64,000 nucleotides of DNA from Achromobacter deleyi (GCF_016127315.1 NZ_CP065997.1:6200001-6264000), one strand, 5' to 3'; counted from the stretch's first letter, positions 1 to 7,664 are shown. Numbers and translations are program-made. The notes: generated by a model from the sequence alone, not told the origin.

Positions 1-196
1 GTAATGCGTTCATGTCCAGCTCCTTATCGGGTTTTCAACTGCCGTGTAGGTCGGCAGCCCTATTGAAAGGCGCGCGCCCTCCCCGTTCTTTGCTGTAGCG
101 CAAACTCGGCGCCAACCTGACGCGGCGCGCGCATTGCCACGGCCGCGTGGCGATGCCACCATGAAAGCGGCATCCCCGCCCTGTCCGGAGCCCGTC
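1..196. other. Leader region upstream of the first Crp/Fnr gene, no gene seen
   Basis: No convincing coding region was found here. Short reading frames on both strands lack ribosome sites and recognisable domains. The segment holds the promoter region of the Crp/Fnr-type gene that starts at 197, including the palindrome at 89-104. Confidence 0.6.
89..104 (+). promoter_or_regulatory. TTTGC-N6-GCAAA palindrome, candidate NnrR/DNR-type site
   Basis: The perfect inverted repeat TTTGC-N6-GCAAA is centred about 100 bases before the ATG at 197. Crp/Fnr-superfamily NO regulators bind TTG-N8-CAA type sites. A site centred at -41.5 would place transcription start near 138. The same TTGC-N6-GCAA core recurs at 3091-3104, before the lipoprotein gene of the same cluster. 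I infer autoregulation by the adjacent regulator. Confidence 0.55.
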
Positions 197-973
197 ATGT
201 CGTCGCCCCTTTGTCATGCCCTGCTGCGCAATCTGGACCTGTTCAAGCCCCTGTCCGACGCGCAGCTGGAATCCGCGTTGCGCGGCGCGCAGCCCTGCCG
301 GCTCGAGGCCGGCGCCGTGGTCTACCACCAGGGCGCCAGCGCGGCGCATTTCTTCGTGCTGCTCAGCGGCTGCCTGAAAGTGGCGCAGGTCACGCCCGAA
401 GGCGGCCAGGTGGTGGTGCGCTACGTCAATCCCGGCGACCTGTTCGGCCTGGCCTGCGCCATGCGCCAGCCGCGCTATCCCGCCACCGTGCTGGCGGTGC
501 AGGAAAGCGTCTGCCTGGCCTGGCCGGACGCGCTCTGGGAACGCTTCACCAGCCACCATCCGCAACTGGCGGCACTCGCCCTGCAGACCATGGGCCAGCG
601 TCTGCAGGACGCGCACCTGCGCATCCAGGAGCTGTCCAACGAAGAGGTTGAACAGCGCGTGGCGCGCGCCATCCTGCGGCTGGTGGACAGCGCCGGCCAA
701 CCCACCGCCGACGGCATCGGCATCGCCTTCCCGATCACGCGCCAGGACATCGCCGAGATGACCGGCACCACGCTGCACACCGTCAGCCGCCTGCTCAGCG
801 GCTGGAAGCAGCGCGGCATCGTCGACAGCGGCCGCAAGCGCATCGTGCTGCGCTCGCCCGCCGCGCTGGCGCGGGTCGGCGCGCATGCGCCGGCGGCGGG
901 CTGTGCGGGCTGCGCGTCCTGTATCGACGGGCCGCCAGGCATCGCTACGGATTTGAGCGCTGAAAAGCGGTAG
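197..973 (+). CDS. Crp/Fnr-family transcriptional regulator, NnrR/DNR-like, with Cys-rich tail
   Basis: This 258-residue protein has an N-terminal cyclic-nucleotide-binding-type beta-roll (about residues 25-120), a dimerisation helix, and a C-terminal winged helix (about 182-208) with recognition motif HTVSRLLS. It lacks the N-terminal cysteine cluster of true FNR, so an oxygen-sensing 4Fe-4S cluster is unlikely. The Glu that FNR uses in ExxSR is His here. The extreme C-terminus carries a CX2CX2C motif (Cys236, 239, 242), which is unusual. I chose the ATG at 197 because GGAG lies 7 bases before it; in-frame ATGs at 134 and 161 have no ribosome site. The neighbouring NO-reductase genes and the TTGC-N6-GCAA palindromes suggest an NO-responsive activator. 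That role is inference. Confidence 0.8.
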   Translation: MSSPLCHALLRNLDLFKPLSDAQLESALRGAQPCRLEAGAVVYHQGASAAHFFVLLSGCLKVAQVTPEGGQVVVRYVNPGDLFGLACAMRQPRYPATVLAVQESVCLAWPDALWERFTSHHPQLAALALQTMGQRLQDAHLRIQELSNEEVEQRVARAILRLVDSAGQPTADGIGIAFPITRQDIAEMTGTTLHTVSRLLSGWKQRGIVDSGRKRIVLRSPAALARVGAHAPAAGCAGCASCIDGPPGIATDLSAEKR

Positions 974-1066
974 CTGCTGCTACTGCTCGACCACCTTCTC
1001 GGCCCGCTGATATCGTTTCTTGCGACAGGAATTGCGTCCACCAGAAGCTGCGCACAAATCGACCCA

Positions 1067-1082
1067 GTGTCAAAAATGACAC
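1067..1082 (+). promoter_or_regulatory. GTGTCA-N4-TGACAC palindrome before the toxin-antitoxin genes
   Basis: A six-base perfect inverted repeat with an AAAA centre lies 58 bases before the DUF433 gene. Antitoxins commonly repress their own operon through such palindromes. The site and its position are seen directly; its role as an operator is inference. Confidence 0.4.
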
Positions 1083-1139
1083 CCTCATGCCCGGCATGCC
1101 CGGTGCTAAACTGGATTCCACCTTTTCAGCACTTTCACC

Positions 1140-1862
1140 ATGTACAACGGCACTGGAATCTATTCTCTGCGGGAAGCCGGCAGACTGGTGCAGGCCAAAC
1201 CGCGCGACTTGAACCGTTGGCTATTTGGGTATCACTTTCCCAAAAAAGGCCCGGACGGCGAACACATGCGAGCGTTTTCTCCACCGCTCTGGCAGACGCA
1301 GGTGGACACCTCCGAATACGAAGAGCCGATCATTGGCTTCCAAGACCTTCTGGAAGTCCGGTTCGTCCGAGCGTTTATCCAACATGGAATTCCGCTCATC
1401 GTCATACGGAAATGCCTGGAAAGCGCGCGCTCCATCTACGGTGTCGCATATCCGTTCACGAACCTGCAATTCAAGACCGATGGCAAGACGATCTTTGGCG
1501 AAGCGCTGAAAGAGGCTGAAAGCGAAGGAGCGTCGCTCGTCGATTTGAAGAATCGTCAAAACGTCTTCCGCGACATCATTACGCCATCGCTATACACGGG
1601 TATCGAATACAACGGCACCCAGGCGACAAAGTGGTATCCAACCCCAAAACGCGAACGGATTGTCCTTGATCCATCAAGGCAATTCGGCAGCCCCATCATC
1701 GAAGATACAGGGACGCCGACGGACGTTCTTTACGCCTCATATCTTGCGGAAGGTGAAAACGAAGGCGCCATCGTGACTACGTCGGCGATCTACGATGTTC
1801 CGCACAGATTTGTGCGCTCTGCTGTCCGGTTCGAATCCGGTCTGAAGCAGAGGAATCATTGA
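1140..1862 (+). CDS. DUF433-domain protein, VapB45-type antitoxin
   Basis: This 240-residue protein has an N-terminal MerR/HTH-like segment (YSLREAGRLV) and a C-terminal DUF433 domain. The DUF433 core is visible in LDPSRQFGSPIIEDTGTPT, followed by the A-E-G and AVRFE elements. Family members act as antitoxins for PIN-like (DUF5615/VapC45) nucleases encoded directly downstream. The next gene starts in the 4-base overlap TTGA and has that toxin's N-terminus, so the two are translationally coupled. GC in sampled stretches is near 53 %, far below the neighbours, and rare codons are more frequent, which indicates horizontal acquisition. The toxin is damaged, so this may be an orphan antitoxin. Confidence 0.8.
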   Translation: MYNGTGIYSLREAGRLVQAKPRDLNRWLFGYHFPKKGPDGEHMRAFSPPLWQTQVDTSEYEEPIIGFQDLLEVRFVRAFIQHGIPLIVIRKCLESARSIYGVAYPFTNLQFKTDGKTIFGEALKEAESEGASLVDLKNRQNVFRDIITPSLYTGIEYNGTQATKWYPTPKRERIVLDPSRQFGSPIIEDTGTPTDVLYASYLAEGENEGAIVTTSAIYDVPHRFVRSAVRFESGLKQRNH

Positions 1863-2185
1863 ACTTTCTCTTCGACAACAATCTACCGCCTGCCTGGGCG
1901 GCCACCATGGCCGTGGCAAGCATACGCAGATTTACAAGCACCGCACTGGGAAAGGTTGTTCAACTGCGCGAACGATTCCCCGCCAACACCAAAGACCTGG
2001 AATGGCTCGAGCTGCTGGGCCGGGAAAAGAACTGGTCCAGGCGAATGCCGTGGAGGCCTCCGCACTGGAAGTACCGTGGCGTATTTCGAGTCGATTTCGG
2101 CAGTTATAGGTCGATCTCGGCCCCATCGATTGTTGGCTTCGACATGTCCGACGCCGCCCCCGCGCATCAGGCCGGGCCGCGCTAG
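1859..2185 (+). pseudogene. Truncated PIN-like (DUF5615/VapC45-type) toxin
   Basis: The reading frame starts at TTG 1859, overlapping the antitoxin stop, with AGAGGA five bases upstream. The first ~60 residues look like the family: FLFDNNLPP (first acidic PIN residue), then RERFPANTKDLEWLELL and a Trp. Family members continue after that Trp with a conserved Ser-Gly-Asp block and further acidic residues. Here the frame runs into unrelated Arg/Pro-rich sequence and ends four bases inside the convergent lipoprotein gene. I read this as a 3' deletion that removed most of the active site. A shortened but active variant is unlikely because key acidic residues are missing. Confidence 0.65.
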
Positions 2186-3012
2186 GCCGGCCCCTCCTCC
2201 CGCACCAGCCGCAGCCCCAGGTTGGCCGGCGGCACGCCGACCGAGCAGGCGCCGCCCTTGGGGTCGCGGATGAAGTCCGGCAGATAGGCGATGTGCCGCC
2301 CCGCCGCCACGCGGATGCCGCAGTTGCGGTCGGCGCCGTCATCGGCGCCCGCTGCTCCCGCCGCGCCGCCCTGCGTGAGCGCCAGGATGCGCCGCGTGTA
2401 GCAGTCATCGGTCCATTCCCACACGCTGCCCGCCACGTCCATCAGGCCCGTCGCATTGACGCCGTACGCGCCGAAGGCCCGCACCTCGGTGGCCTCCTGG
2501 CCGCGCCGGGCCTGCGCGTCGTACTCGGCCAGCCAGCGCTGCGCCGGATCGCCGTCCGCGGCAGGCAGCGGCGTTTCCTCGCGGTAGGCGTCGCCCGCCG
2601 CATAGACCCATTCGGCATAGGTGGGCAGCCGCCAGCGCTGCCCGGTGCGGGCCGACAACCAGGCCGCGTAGGCCGACGCGTCGGTCCAGCTCAGGCCCAC
2701 GGCCGGCAGGTCCGGCGCGCGCAGTTCACGGAAGGCCGGATCCAGCGGCTTGCAGCCGCCCGCGCGGACACAGGCCGCGTATTCGGCCTGGCTGACCTGG
2801 CGCTTCATGATGAGCAGGCCTCGCGCCATGTCCGCGGTCAGCGGCGCCGGCGAGACCGGATAGCCGTTGCGCAGCGTTTCGCCCGGCGGCAGGTAGGCCA
2901 CCTGGCCGGGCGGCAGCCGCGACACCTCGGGAGAAATGGAATGGGCCCGCTCGGCGGGCCCACAGGCGGACAACGGCAGGACGAGAAAGACGACGGCCAG
3001 CAGGCGGCGCAT
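2182..3012 (-). CDS. Formylglycine-generating-enzyme-fold (SUMF1/NirV-like) lipoprotein
   Basis: This 276-residue protein begins with a lipoprotein signal ending LSAC (Cys17). The rest is a FGE-sulfatase/SUMF1 fold: a QAEYAACVRAGGC stretch, the VGLSWTDASAYAAWLS helix, GQRWRLPTYAEW, GLMDVAGSVWEWTDD and a C-terminal GLRLVREE. These are hallmarks of the family. NirV proteins with this fold accompany nitrite reductase (nirK) in denitrifiers, but their function is poorly known. The gene sits 177 bases downstream of norB on the same strand and has its own candidate NnrR-type box at 3091-3104. I infer a periplasmic or membrane-anchored accessory role in NO/nitrite metabolism; no reaction can be assigned. 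Confidence 0.8.
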   Translation of the reverse strand: MRRLLAVVFLVLPLSACGPAERAHSISPEVSRLPPGQVAYLPPGETLRNGYPVSPAPLTADMARGLLIMKRQVSQAEYAACVRAGGCKPLDPAFRELRAPDLPAVGLSWTDASAYAAWLSARTGQRWRLPTYAEWVYAAGDAYREETPLPAADGDPAQRWLAEYDAQARRGQEATEVRAFGAYGVNATGLMDVAGSVWEWTDDCYTRRILALTQGGAAGAAGADDGADRNCGIRVAAGRHIAYLPDFIRDPKGGACSVGVPPANLGLRLVREEGPA

Positions 3013-3090
3013 GACGGCGCTCCGGTTGTGCCCGGGGCCGCGATGCCCCGAGGTCCGCTGTCATTGAAGCCCCGTCCGGCCCCGCTCTCT

Positions 3091-3104
3091 TTGCGCTGGC
3101 GCAA
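3091..3104 (-). promoter_or_regulatory. TTGCG-N4-CGCAA palindrome, candidate NnrR/DNR-type site
   Basis: TTGCG-CTGG-CGCAA extends outward into CTCT/TGAG arms with one mismatch, giving about 22 bases of dyad symmetry as expected for a Crp/Fnr dimer. Its centre is about 85 bases before the lipoprotein gene start at 3012, so a class II site would give a leader of about 45 bases. It shares its core with 89-104. Confidence 0.6.
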
Positions 3105-3189
3105 TGAGCGGGATGGACGGGGCGCAAACAAGCGGGTCGGTGCGCCGCCCCGCGGACGCGCCTGAGGCGCGCATCCACGGAGCAAGCCG

Positions 3190-5475
3190 CTAGCGGCGCG
3201 CGGGCTCGGCCCGCAGCACCGGCTCGGCCGCGGCCGGCTTGCCGCTCAGCAGGCCCAGGATGACCTGCACCACCATCGCCAGCGCCCCCAGCAGGAACAC
3301 CACGTCGCCAAACGTGCGGCCCCAGCGCAGGGTCTTGAGGATGTCCTGCTGCATGAAGGCCTCGCTGCGCGCGTACCACATGCCTTCGCTGACGCTGGCG
3401 TGGAACTGGATCAGGCCGATCGGCAGCAGGCTGGTGAAGATCATCAGCGCCAGGCCCAGGTTCAGCCCCCAGAACGCCAGCTTCATCAGGCCGGGGCTGA
3501 GCGCGTATTGCGGCCGGATGTAGCGCAGCACCAGCAGCGTGAAGCCCAGCGCCAGGAAACCATAGACCCCGAACAGCGCGGCGTGCGCGTGCACCGGCGT
3601 GGTGTTCAGGCCCTGGATGTAGTACAGCGACACCGGCGGGTTGATCATGAAGCCGAACACGCCCGCGCCCAGCATGTTCCAGAAGGCCACCGCGACGAAG
3701 CACATCAGCGGCCACTTCAGGTTTTCCATCCACGGCGCGCGCGTCTTCAGGCGCCAGTTCTCCCAGGCCTCGTGGCCCAGCACGATCAGCGGCACCACTT
3801 CCAGCGCCGAGAAGCTGGCGCCCACCGCCATCACCGGCGTGGTGGTGCCGGCGAAGTACAGGTGGTGGAAGGTGCCGGGAATGCCGCCCAGCATGAACAG
3901 CGAGGCCGAGGCCAGGCTGGCGGTGGTGGCCATGCGGCGCGACACCAGGCCCAGGGTCGAGAAGATGAAGGCCAGCGCGGTGGTGGCGAACACTTCGAAG
4001 AAGCCTTCGACCCACAGGTGCACGATCCACCAGCGCCAGTACTCCATCACGGTCAGGTGGGTGCGCTCGCCGTAAAAGAAGCCGGCGCCGTAGAACAGGC
4101 CGATGGCGCCGACGGATGCGGTCAGCAGCGCCAGCAGGTTCTTGTCGCCGCCCGGCGTGCGCAGCGCCGGCACGATGCCGCGCAGCATCAGCACCAGCCA
4201 GAAGCAGATGCCGGCGAACTTGCCGATCTGCCACAGGCGGCCCAGGTCGACGTATTCATAGCCCTGGTGGCCCAGCCAGAAGTTCAGGTCCGGCGGCATG
4301 ATCTGGGCGATCGCCAGGTAGTTGCCCGTGAACGAACCGGCCACCACCAGCACCAGCGCCCAGAACAGGATGTCGACCCCGACCTTCTGGTACTTCGGAT
4401 CGCGCCCGCCGTTGATCAGCGGCGCCAGGAACAGGCCCGCGGCCAGGAAGCCGGTGGCGATCCAGAACAGCGCGCTCTGCAGGTGCCAGGTGCGCACCAG
4501 CGAATACGGGAACCACTGAGACAGGTCGATGCCGTAGAACTTCTGCCCCTCGACCGTGTAGTGCGCGGTGAAGCCGCCCAGCAGCACCTGGAAGCCGAAC
4601 AGCGCCACCACCAGGAACAGGTACTTGCCCAGCGCGCGCTGCGACGGCGTCAGGGCGAAGGTGGTCAGCGGGTCCTGCGCCGGCGCCGGCGGCTCGGGTT
4701 CCTCCTTGCCGCGCAGGAAGGCCCAGGCCCACACCAGCAGGCCGATGCCGGCCAGCAGCACCACCACGCTGATGATCGACCACATCACGTTCTCGCTGCT
4801 CGGATGGTTGCCGATCAGCGGTTCGTGCGGCCAGTTGTTGGTGTAGGTGACCGAGGTTCCTTCGCGCTCGGTGGCGGCGGCCCAGGCGGTCCAGAAGAAA
4901 AAGTGCGTCAGCTGCTGGCGGCGCTTCGCGTCGGGCAGCGTGTTCTCCTTCATGGCGTAGTGCTCGCGGCTGGTGTGCAGCGCCGGCGCGTCCGAGAACA
5001 GCTGGTCGTAGTAGGCCGCTGTCTGCGCCACCGCCTGCGCGCGGCGTGGGCTCAGCACCAGCTTGCCGCCGGCCGCGTCGGCGCGGTTGGCGCGGTACTC
5101 GGCCTTGAGCTGCTCGCGCAGCGCGGCCTGGGCCGGCGCGTCGAGCTGGCCGTAGTCGCGGCCATGCGCGTCGCGCGCCGCCAGGTCGAGCCAGGCCGTC
5201 AGCTCGCGGTGCAGCCAGTCGGCGGTCCAGTCGGGCGCCTGGTAGGCGCCGTGGCCCCAGATCGAGCCCAGCTGCATGCCGCCGATCGACTGCCAGGCGG
5301 TCTGGCCGTCCAGGATGTCGTCGCGGCCGAACAGGCGCGTGCCGTCGGCGCTGGCGACCTCCTGGGGAATCGGCGGCGCCTGGCGGTAGACTTCGCCGCC
5401 GTAGAAGCCGAGCAATGCGAACGTGACCGCCAGCACGGCGATCAGCGTGAACCATAACTTTTTATACGGGCCCAT
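3190..5475 (-). CDS. norB: Quinol-dependent nitric oxide reductase (qNor)
   Basis: Reduces two NO to N2O with electrons from quinol in the cytoplasmic membrane, as a single 761-residue chain. One N-terminal membrane helix (about 7-27) is followed by a soluble periplasmic NorC-like domain (to about 215) without a haem-binding CXXCH. A 12-helix haem-copper-oxidase-type core follows. The HLWVE element (His486, Glu490) carries a FeB histidine and the essential glutamate; later His residues occur in HHLYF and HAHAALFG. The NorC fusion without haem c separates it from cytochrome-dependent NorBC. The start is supported by AGGAGGG about 11 bases upstream. A sigma-54-like promoter and three GGT-N7-ACC sites lie upstream, so expression probably depends on NorR, whose gene is not in the window. 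Confidence 0.95.
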   Translation of the reverse strand: MGPYKKLWFTLIAVLAVTFALLGFYGGEVYRQAPPIPQEVASADGTRLFGRDDILDGQTAWQSIGGMQLGSIWGHGAYQAPDWTADWLHRELTAWLDLAARDAHGRDYGQLDAPAQAALREQLKAEYRANRADAAGGKLVLSPRRAQAVAQTAAYYDQLFSDAPALHTSREHYAMKENTLPDAKRRQQLTHFFFWTAWAAATEREGTSVTYTNNWPHEPLIGNHPSSENVMWSIISVVVLLAGIGLLVWAWAFLRGKEEPEPPAPAQDPLTTFALTPSQRALGKYLFLVVALFGFQVLLGGFTAHYTVEGQKFYGIDLSQWFPYSLVRTWHLQSALFWIATGFLAAGLFLAPLINGGRDPKYQKVGVDILFWALVLVVAGSFTGNYLAIAQIMPPDLNFWLGHQGYEYVDLGRLWQIGKFAGICFWLVLMLRGIVPALRTPGGDKNLLALLTASVGAIGLFYGAGFFYGERTHLTVMEYWRWWIVHLWVEGFFEVFATTALAFIFSTLGLVSRRMATTASLASASLFMLGGIPGTFHHLYFAGTTTPVMAVGASFSALEVVPLIVLGHEAWENWRLKTRAPWMENLKWPLMCFVAVAFWNMLGAGVFGFMINPPVSLYYIQGLNTTPVHAHAALFGVYGFLALGFTLLVLRYIRPQYALSPGLMKLAFWGLNLGLALMIFTSLLPIGLIQFHASVSEGMWYARSEAFMQQDILKTLRWGRTFGDVVFLLGALAMVVQVILGLLSGKPAAAEPVLRAEPARR

Positions 5476-5521
5476 GATGGGGACACCCTCCTGTGTTGCG
5501 TTGTGGGGTATGTCCGCTAAC

Positions 5522-5536
5522 GCGAATTCCGTGCCA
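5522..5536 (-). promoter_or_regulatory. Sigma-54-type -24/-12 promoter of norB
   Basis: On the minus strand the sequence reads TGGCACG-N4-TCGC. It matches the sigma-54 consensus TGGCACG-N4-TTGC with one mismatch and keeps the invariant GG-N10-GC spacing. Transcription would start near 5510, leaving a leader of about 35 bases that contains the ribosome site. Confidence 0.6.
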
Positions 5537-5575
5537 GGGAAAAGCGCCGCAAAATCATGGAGTTGAAACCGGCGC

Positions 5576-5633
5576 GGTGGTATCTACCCGGGTCGGTCGC
5601 GGTATAAAGGACCCGCCCGCGGTGTTTTCGACC
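5576..5633 (-). promoter_or_regulatory. Three NorR-type enhancer sites (GGT-N7-ACC)
   Basis: Perfect GGT-N7-ACC motifs occur at 5576-5588, 5601-5613 and 5621-5633, with centres 25 and 20 bases apart. They lie about 70-120 bases above the predicted norB transcription start. NorR, an NO-sensing sigma-54 activator, binds three such sites upstream of norAB in Ralstonia eutropha and norVW in E. coli. The motif, number and position all fit. The same DNA is also the 5' region of the divergent MarR gene. Confidence 0.7.
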
Positions 5634-5699
5634 CTGCCCGCGACGGCCGGGGCCTCTACAATCCGGGCAGCGAAAATCTCAAGACAAGGAAGCGACCGC

Positions 5700-6155
5700 A
5701 TGGCCACGGGCAAGCCCGACGCGTGGAGCCTCTTCCTGACCGCGCATGCGCTGGTGGTGGAAGAGATCGAAAAACGACTGTCCGCCGCCGGCCTGCCGCC
5801 GCTGGCGTGGTACGACGCGCTATGGGCGCTGGAACGCGCGCCAGAGGGCACCGCGCGCATGTTCGAGATGGCCGAGCGCATGGTCATCGCGCGCTACAAC
5901 CTGACGCGCCTGATGGACCGCATCGAGGCCGCCGGGCTGGTCGAGCGCTTCCGTTCCGACGAAGACCGCCGCGCCACCTATGCCCGCATCACGCCGGAAG
6001 GCCTGGCCCTGCGCCGCAAGATGTGGAAGGTCTACGGCCCGGCCATCGACGAACTGTTCCTGTCGCAGCTGCCGCAGGCGCAGCAGGACGCCATGGCCGA
6101 GCAGTTCCGCCAGATCGCCCGCCATGTGCGGGCCTTGTCCAAACCCGCCGCCTGA
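5700..6155 (+). CDS. MarR-family transcriptional regulator
   Basis: This 151-residue protein has a typical MarR winged helix. The central portion includes MVIARYNLTRLMDRIEAAGL (recognition helix) and the wing RFRSDEDRRATYARITPEG, in which the DxRR motif is diagnostic. The ATG at 5700 follows AAGGA at good spacing; longer upstream extensions of the frame would run through the NorR sites and lack a ribosome site. It lies 21 bases before the racemase gene, so the two probably form an operon. MarR proteins usually repress their own or neighbouring genes in response to small aromatic or oxidant signals. The ligand is unknown. Confidence 0.85.
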   Translation: MATGKPDAWSLFLTAHALVVEEIEKRLSAAGLPPLAWYDALWALERAPEGTARMFEMAERMVIARYNLTRLMDRIEAAGLVERFRSDEDRRATYARITPEGLALRRKMWKVYGPAIDELFLSQLPQAQQDAMAEQFRQIARHVRALSKPAA

Positions 6156-6176
6156 TCCGGCCGCCACGGAGTCCGC

Positions 6177-6878
6177 ATGCCCGCCCGTCCGCCCCTGCAC
6201 ATCGGCATCGTCGCCTGCTCGGCGGAAGGCGCCGCGCTCTGCTATCGCACCCTCTGCGCCGAGGGCGCGCAACGCCTGGGGCCGCACGCGCACCCCGAGG
6301 TGTCGCTGCACAGCCTGTCGCTGGCGGACTACGTGGCCTGCCTGGAACGCGATGACCTGGCCGGCGTGGGCGCCCTGATGCTGACCTCCGCCGACCGCCT
6401 GGCGCGCGCCGGCGCGGATTTCCTGGTCTGCCCCGACAACACCATCCACCAGGCCCTGGGCCACGTGCTGCCACAGTCGCCGCTGCCGTGGCTGCACATC
6501 GCCGAGGAAGTCGCGGCCGTGGCCGCCGCCCGCGGCCTGCGCCGCATCGGCCTGCTCGGCACCCGCTGGCTGGTCGACAGCGCGGTGTACCCCGACAAGC
6601 TGCGGGCGCGCGGCCTGGACTACGTGCGCCCGGCGCCTGACGACCGCGACCTGCTGGCGCGCGTCATCATGGACGAACTGGTGTACGGCGTCTTCAAGCC
6701 CGAATCGGTGGTCTTGCTGCAAGGCGTGGTGGCGCGGCTGCGCGATGCCGGCTGCGACGCGGTGGTGCTGGGCTGCACCGAATTGCCGCTGGTGCTGAAC
6801 GACGCCAATTGCGCGCTGCCGGCGCTGGACTCCACCCGCATCCTGGCGCGCGCCGCCCTCGACCGCGCCCTGGCCTGA
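6177..6878 (+). CDS. Aspartate/glutamate racemase family protein
   Basis: This 233-residue protein has the two-lobed Asp/Glu racemase fold. The C-terminal catalytic Cys motif LGCTELPLVL is clear. The N-terminal Cys lies in CPDNTIHQ, two residues earlier than the usual CNT arrangement, which marks a subfamily and leaves substrate and activity open (racemase, hydantoin racemase or maleate/arylmalonate-type chemistry). The start has ACGGAG upstream. It follows the MarR gene directly and is probably co-transcribed with it. I am confident in the family but not in the substrate. Confidence 0.8.
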   Translation: MPARPPLHIGIVACSAEGAALCYRTLCAEGAQRLGPHAHPEVSLHSLSLADYVACLERDDLAGVGALMLTSADRLARAGADFLVCPDNTIHQALGHVLPQSPLPWLHIAEEVAAVAAARGLRRIGLLGTRWLVDSAVYPDKLRARGLDYVRPAPDDRDLLARVIMDELVYGVFKPESVVLLQGVVARLRDAGCDAVVLGCTELPLVLNDANCALPALDSTRILARAALDRALA

Positions 6879-6888
6879 CCCCGCGCGC

Positions 6889-7599
6889 TCAGAGCTGATC
6901 CAGCCCGTACTGGCGCAGCCGGTCCAGCGTCAACACCTTGATCTGGTTGTACGACAGCGCCAGCATGCCCTGGTCCGCCAGCGTCTGCAGCGCCTGGTTG
7001 ACGCGCTGGCGCGACAGGCCGGTCAGGTAGCCCAGTTCTTCCTGCGAGATCGCCAGCGTCAGGTCGGTGGACGGATACAACTGCGGGTTGAACAGCTGCG
7101 CCAGCGACTGCGCCACGCGCGCATCGGCATCCAGCAGGCGATGGTTCTGGATCGAGGCGATGAACTCGCCCATGCGATCGTTCAGCTGGCCGATGACGAA
7201 ATGCGAGAACGGCAGGCTGGCCGCCAGCAGCGCGTGGAAGGTGGCGGCCGGCACCAGCAGCACCAGCGACGGCTGGATCGCCACCACGTCGTACTTGCGC
7301 AGCTCCCGCTTGATGACGCTGCCCTCGCCGAACCAGCCGCCCGGCGGCACCCCCGAGAACGTGCAGCTGCGTCCCGATTCGTTGTAGATCGCCAGCTTGA
7401 GCAGGCCGCTGTGCACGCCCAGCCAGTAGTCCGACGGCGCGTTGCGGCGCGCGATCCAGGCGCCGCTGGCCACGTGTTCGGCGCGCGCCGTGGCCAGCAC
7501 CAGCGCCTGGTGCGAGGCGTCCAGCGCGGTGAACCAGGCGCAGCCGCGCAGCAGTTCGGCCAGCTCGGTCTGGGAAACAACGTTTGAAACATCGGACAT
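6889..7599 (-). CDS. Crp/Fnr-family transcriptional regulator
   Basis: This 236-residue regulator has an N-terminal cNMP-binding-type domain (about 12-125) and a C-terminal winged helix around residues 180-215 (SQEELGYLTGLSRQRVNQAL). The recognition helix SRQRVNQAL differs from the FNR/NnrR ExxSR or HTVSR pattern, so it should bind a different site. No N-terminal Cys cluster is present. It is divergent from an acyl-CoA synthetase/dehydrogenase pair and separated from it by 194 bases that hold a CRP-architecture palindrome (7643-7664). I infer autoregulation and possible control of the fatty-acid genes; the signal is unknown. Confidence 0.85.
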   Translation of the reverse strand: MSDVSNVVSQTELAELLRGCAWFTALDASHQALVLATARAEHVASGAWIARRNAPSDYWLGVHSGLLKLAIYNESGRSCTFSGVPPGGWFGEGSVIKRELRKYDVVAIQPSLVLLVPAATFHALLAASLPFSHFVIGQLNDRMGEFIASIQNHRLLDADARVAQSLAQLFNPQLYPSTDLTLAISQEELGYLTGLSRQRVNQALQTLADQGMLALSYNQIKVLTLDRLRQYGLDQL

Positions 7600-7642
7600 G
7601 GAAAGAACCGTGTAAAACTGCGGGTTGGGCGCCCGGAAAAAG

Positions 7643-7664
7643 GTCTGTCGTGCAGGCGACAGAC
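7643..7664 (-). promoter_or_regulatory. Perfect 22-base palindrome, CRP-architecture operator
   Basis: GTCTGTCG-N6-CGACAGAC is a perfect 8-base inverted repeat with a 6-base spacer, 44 bases before the Crp-type gene start. The inner TGTCG-N6-CGACA has the same geometry as the CRP site TGTGA-N6-TCACA. It is probably the operator of the adjacent regulator. Confidence 0.6.

Noticed and set aside
3400..5457. A 685-codon open frame antisense to norB
   Set aside because: It is His/Gln/Arg-rich without domains, has no ribosome site and mirrors norB codon positions; this is a high-GC shadow.
5476..5699. Canonical FNR/NnrR site for norB
   Set aside because: No TTGAT-N4-ATCAA or TTGC-N6-GCAA motif occurs; only NorR-type sites are present.
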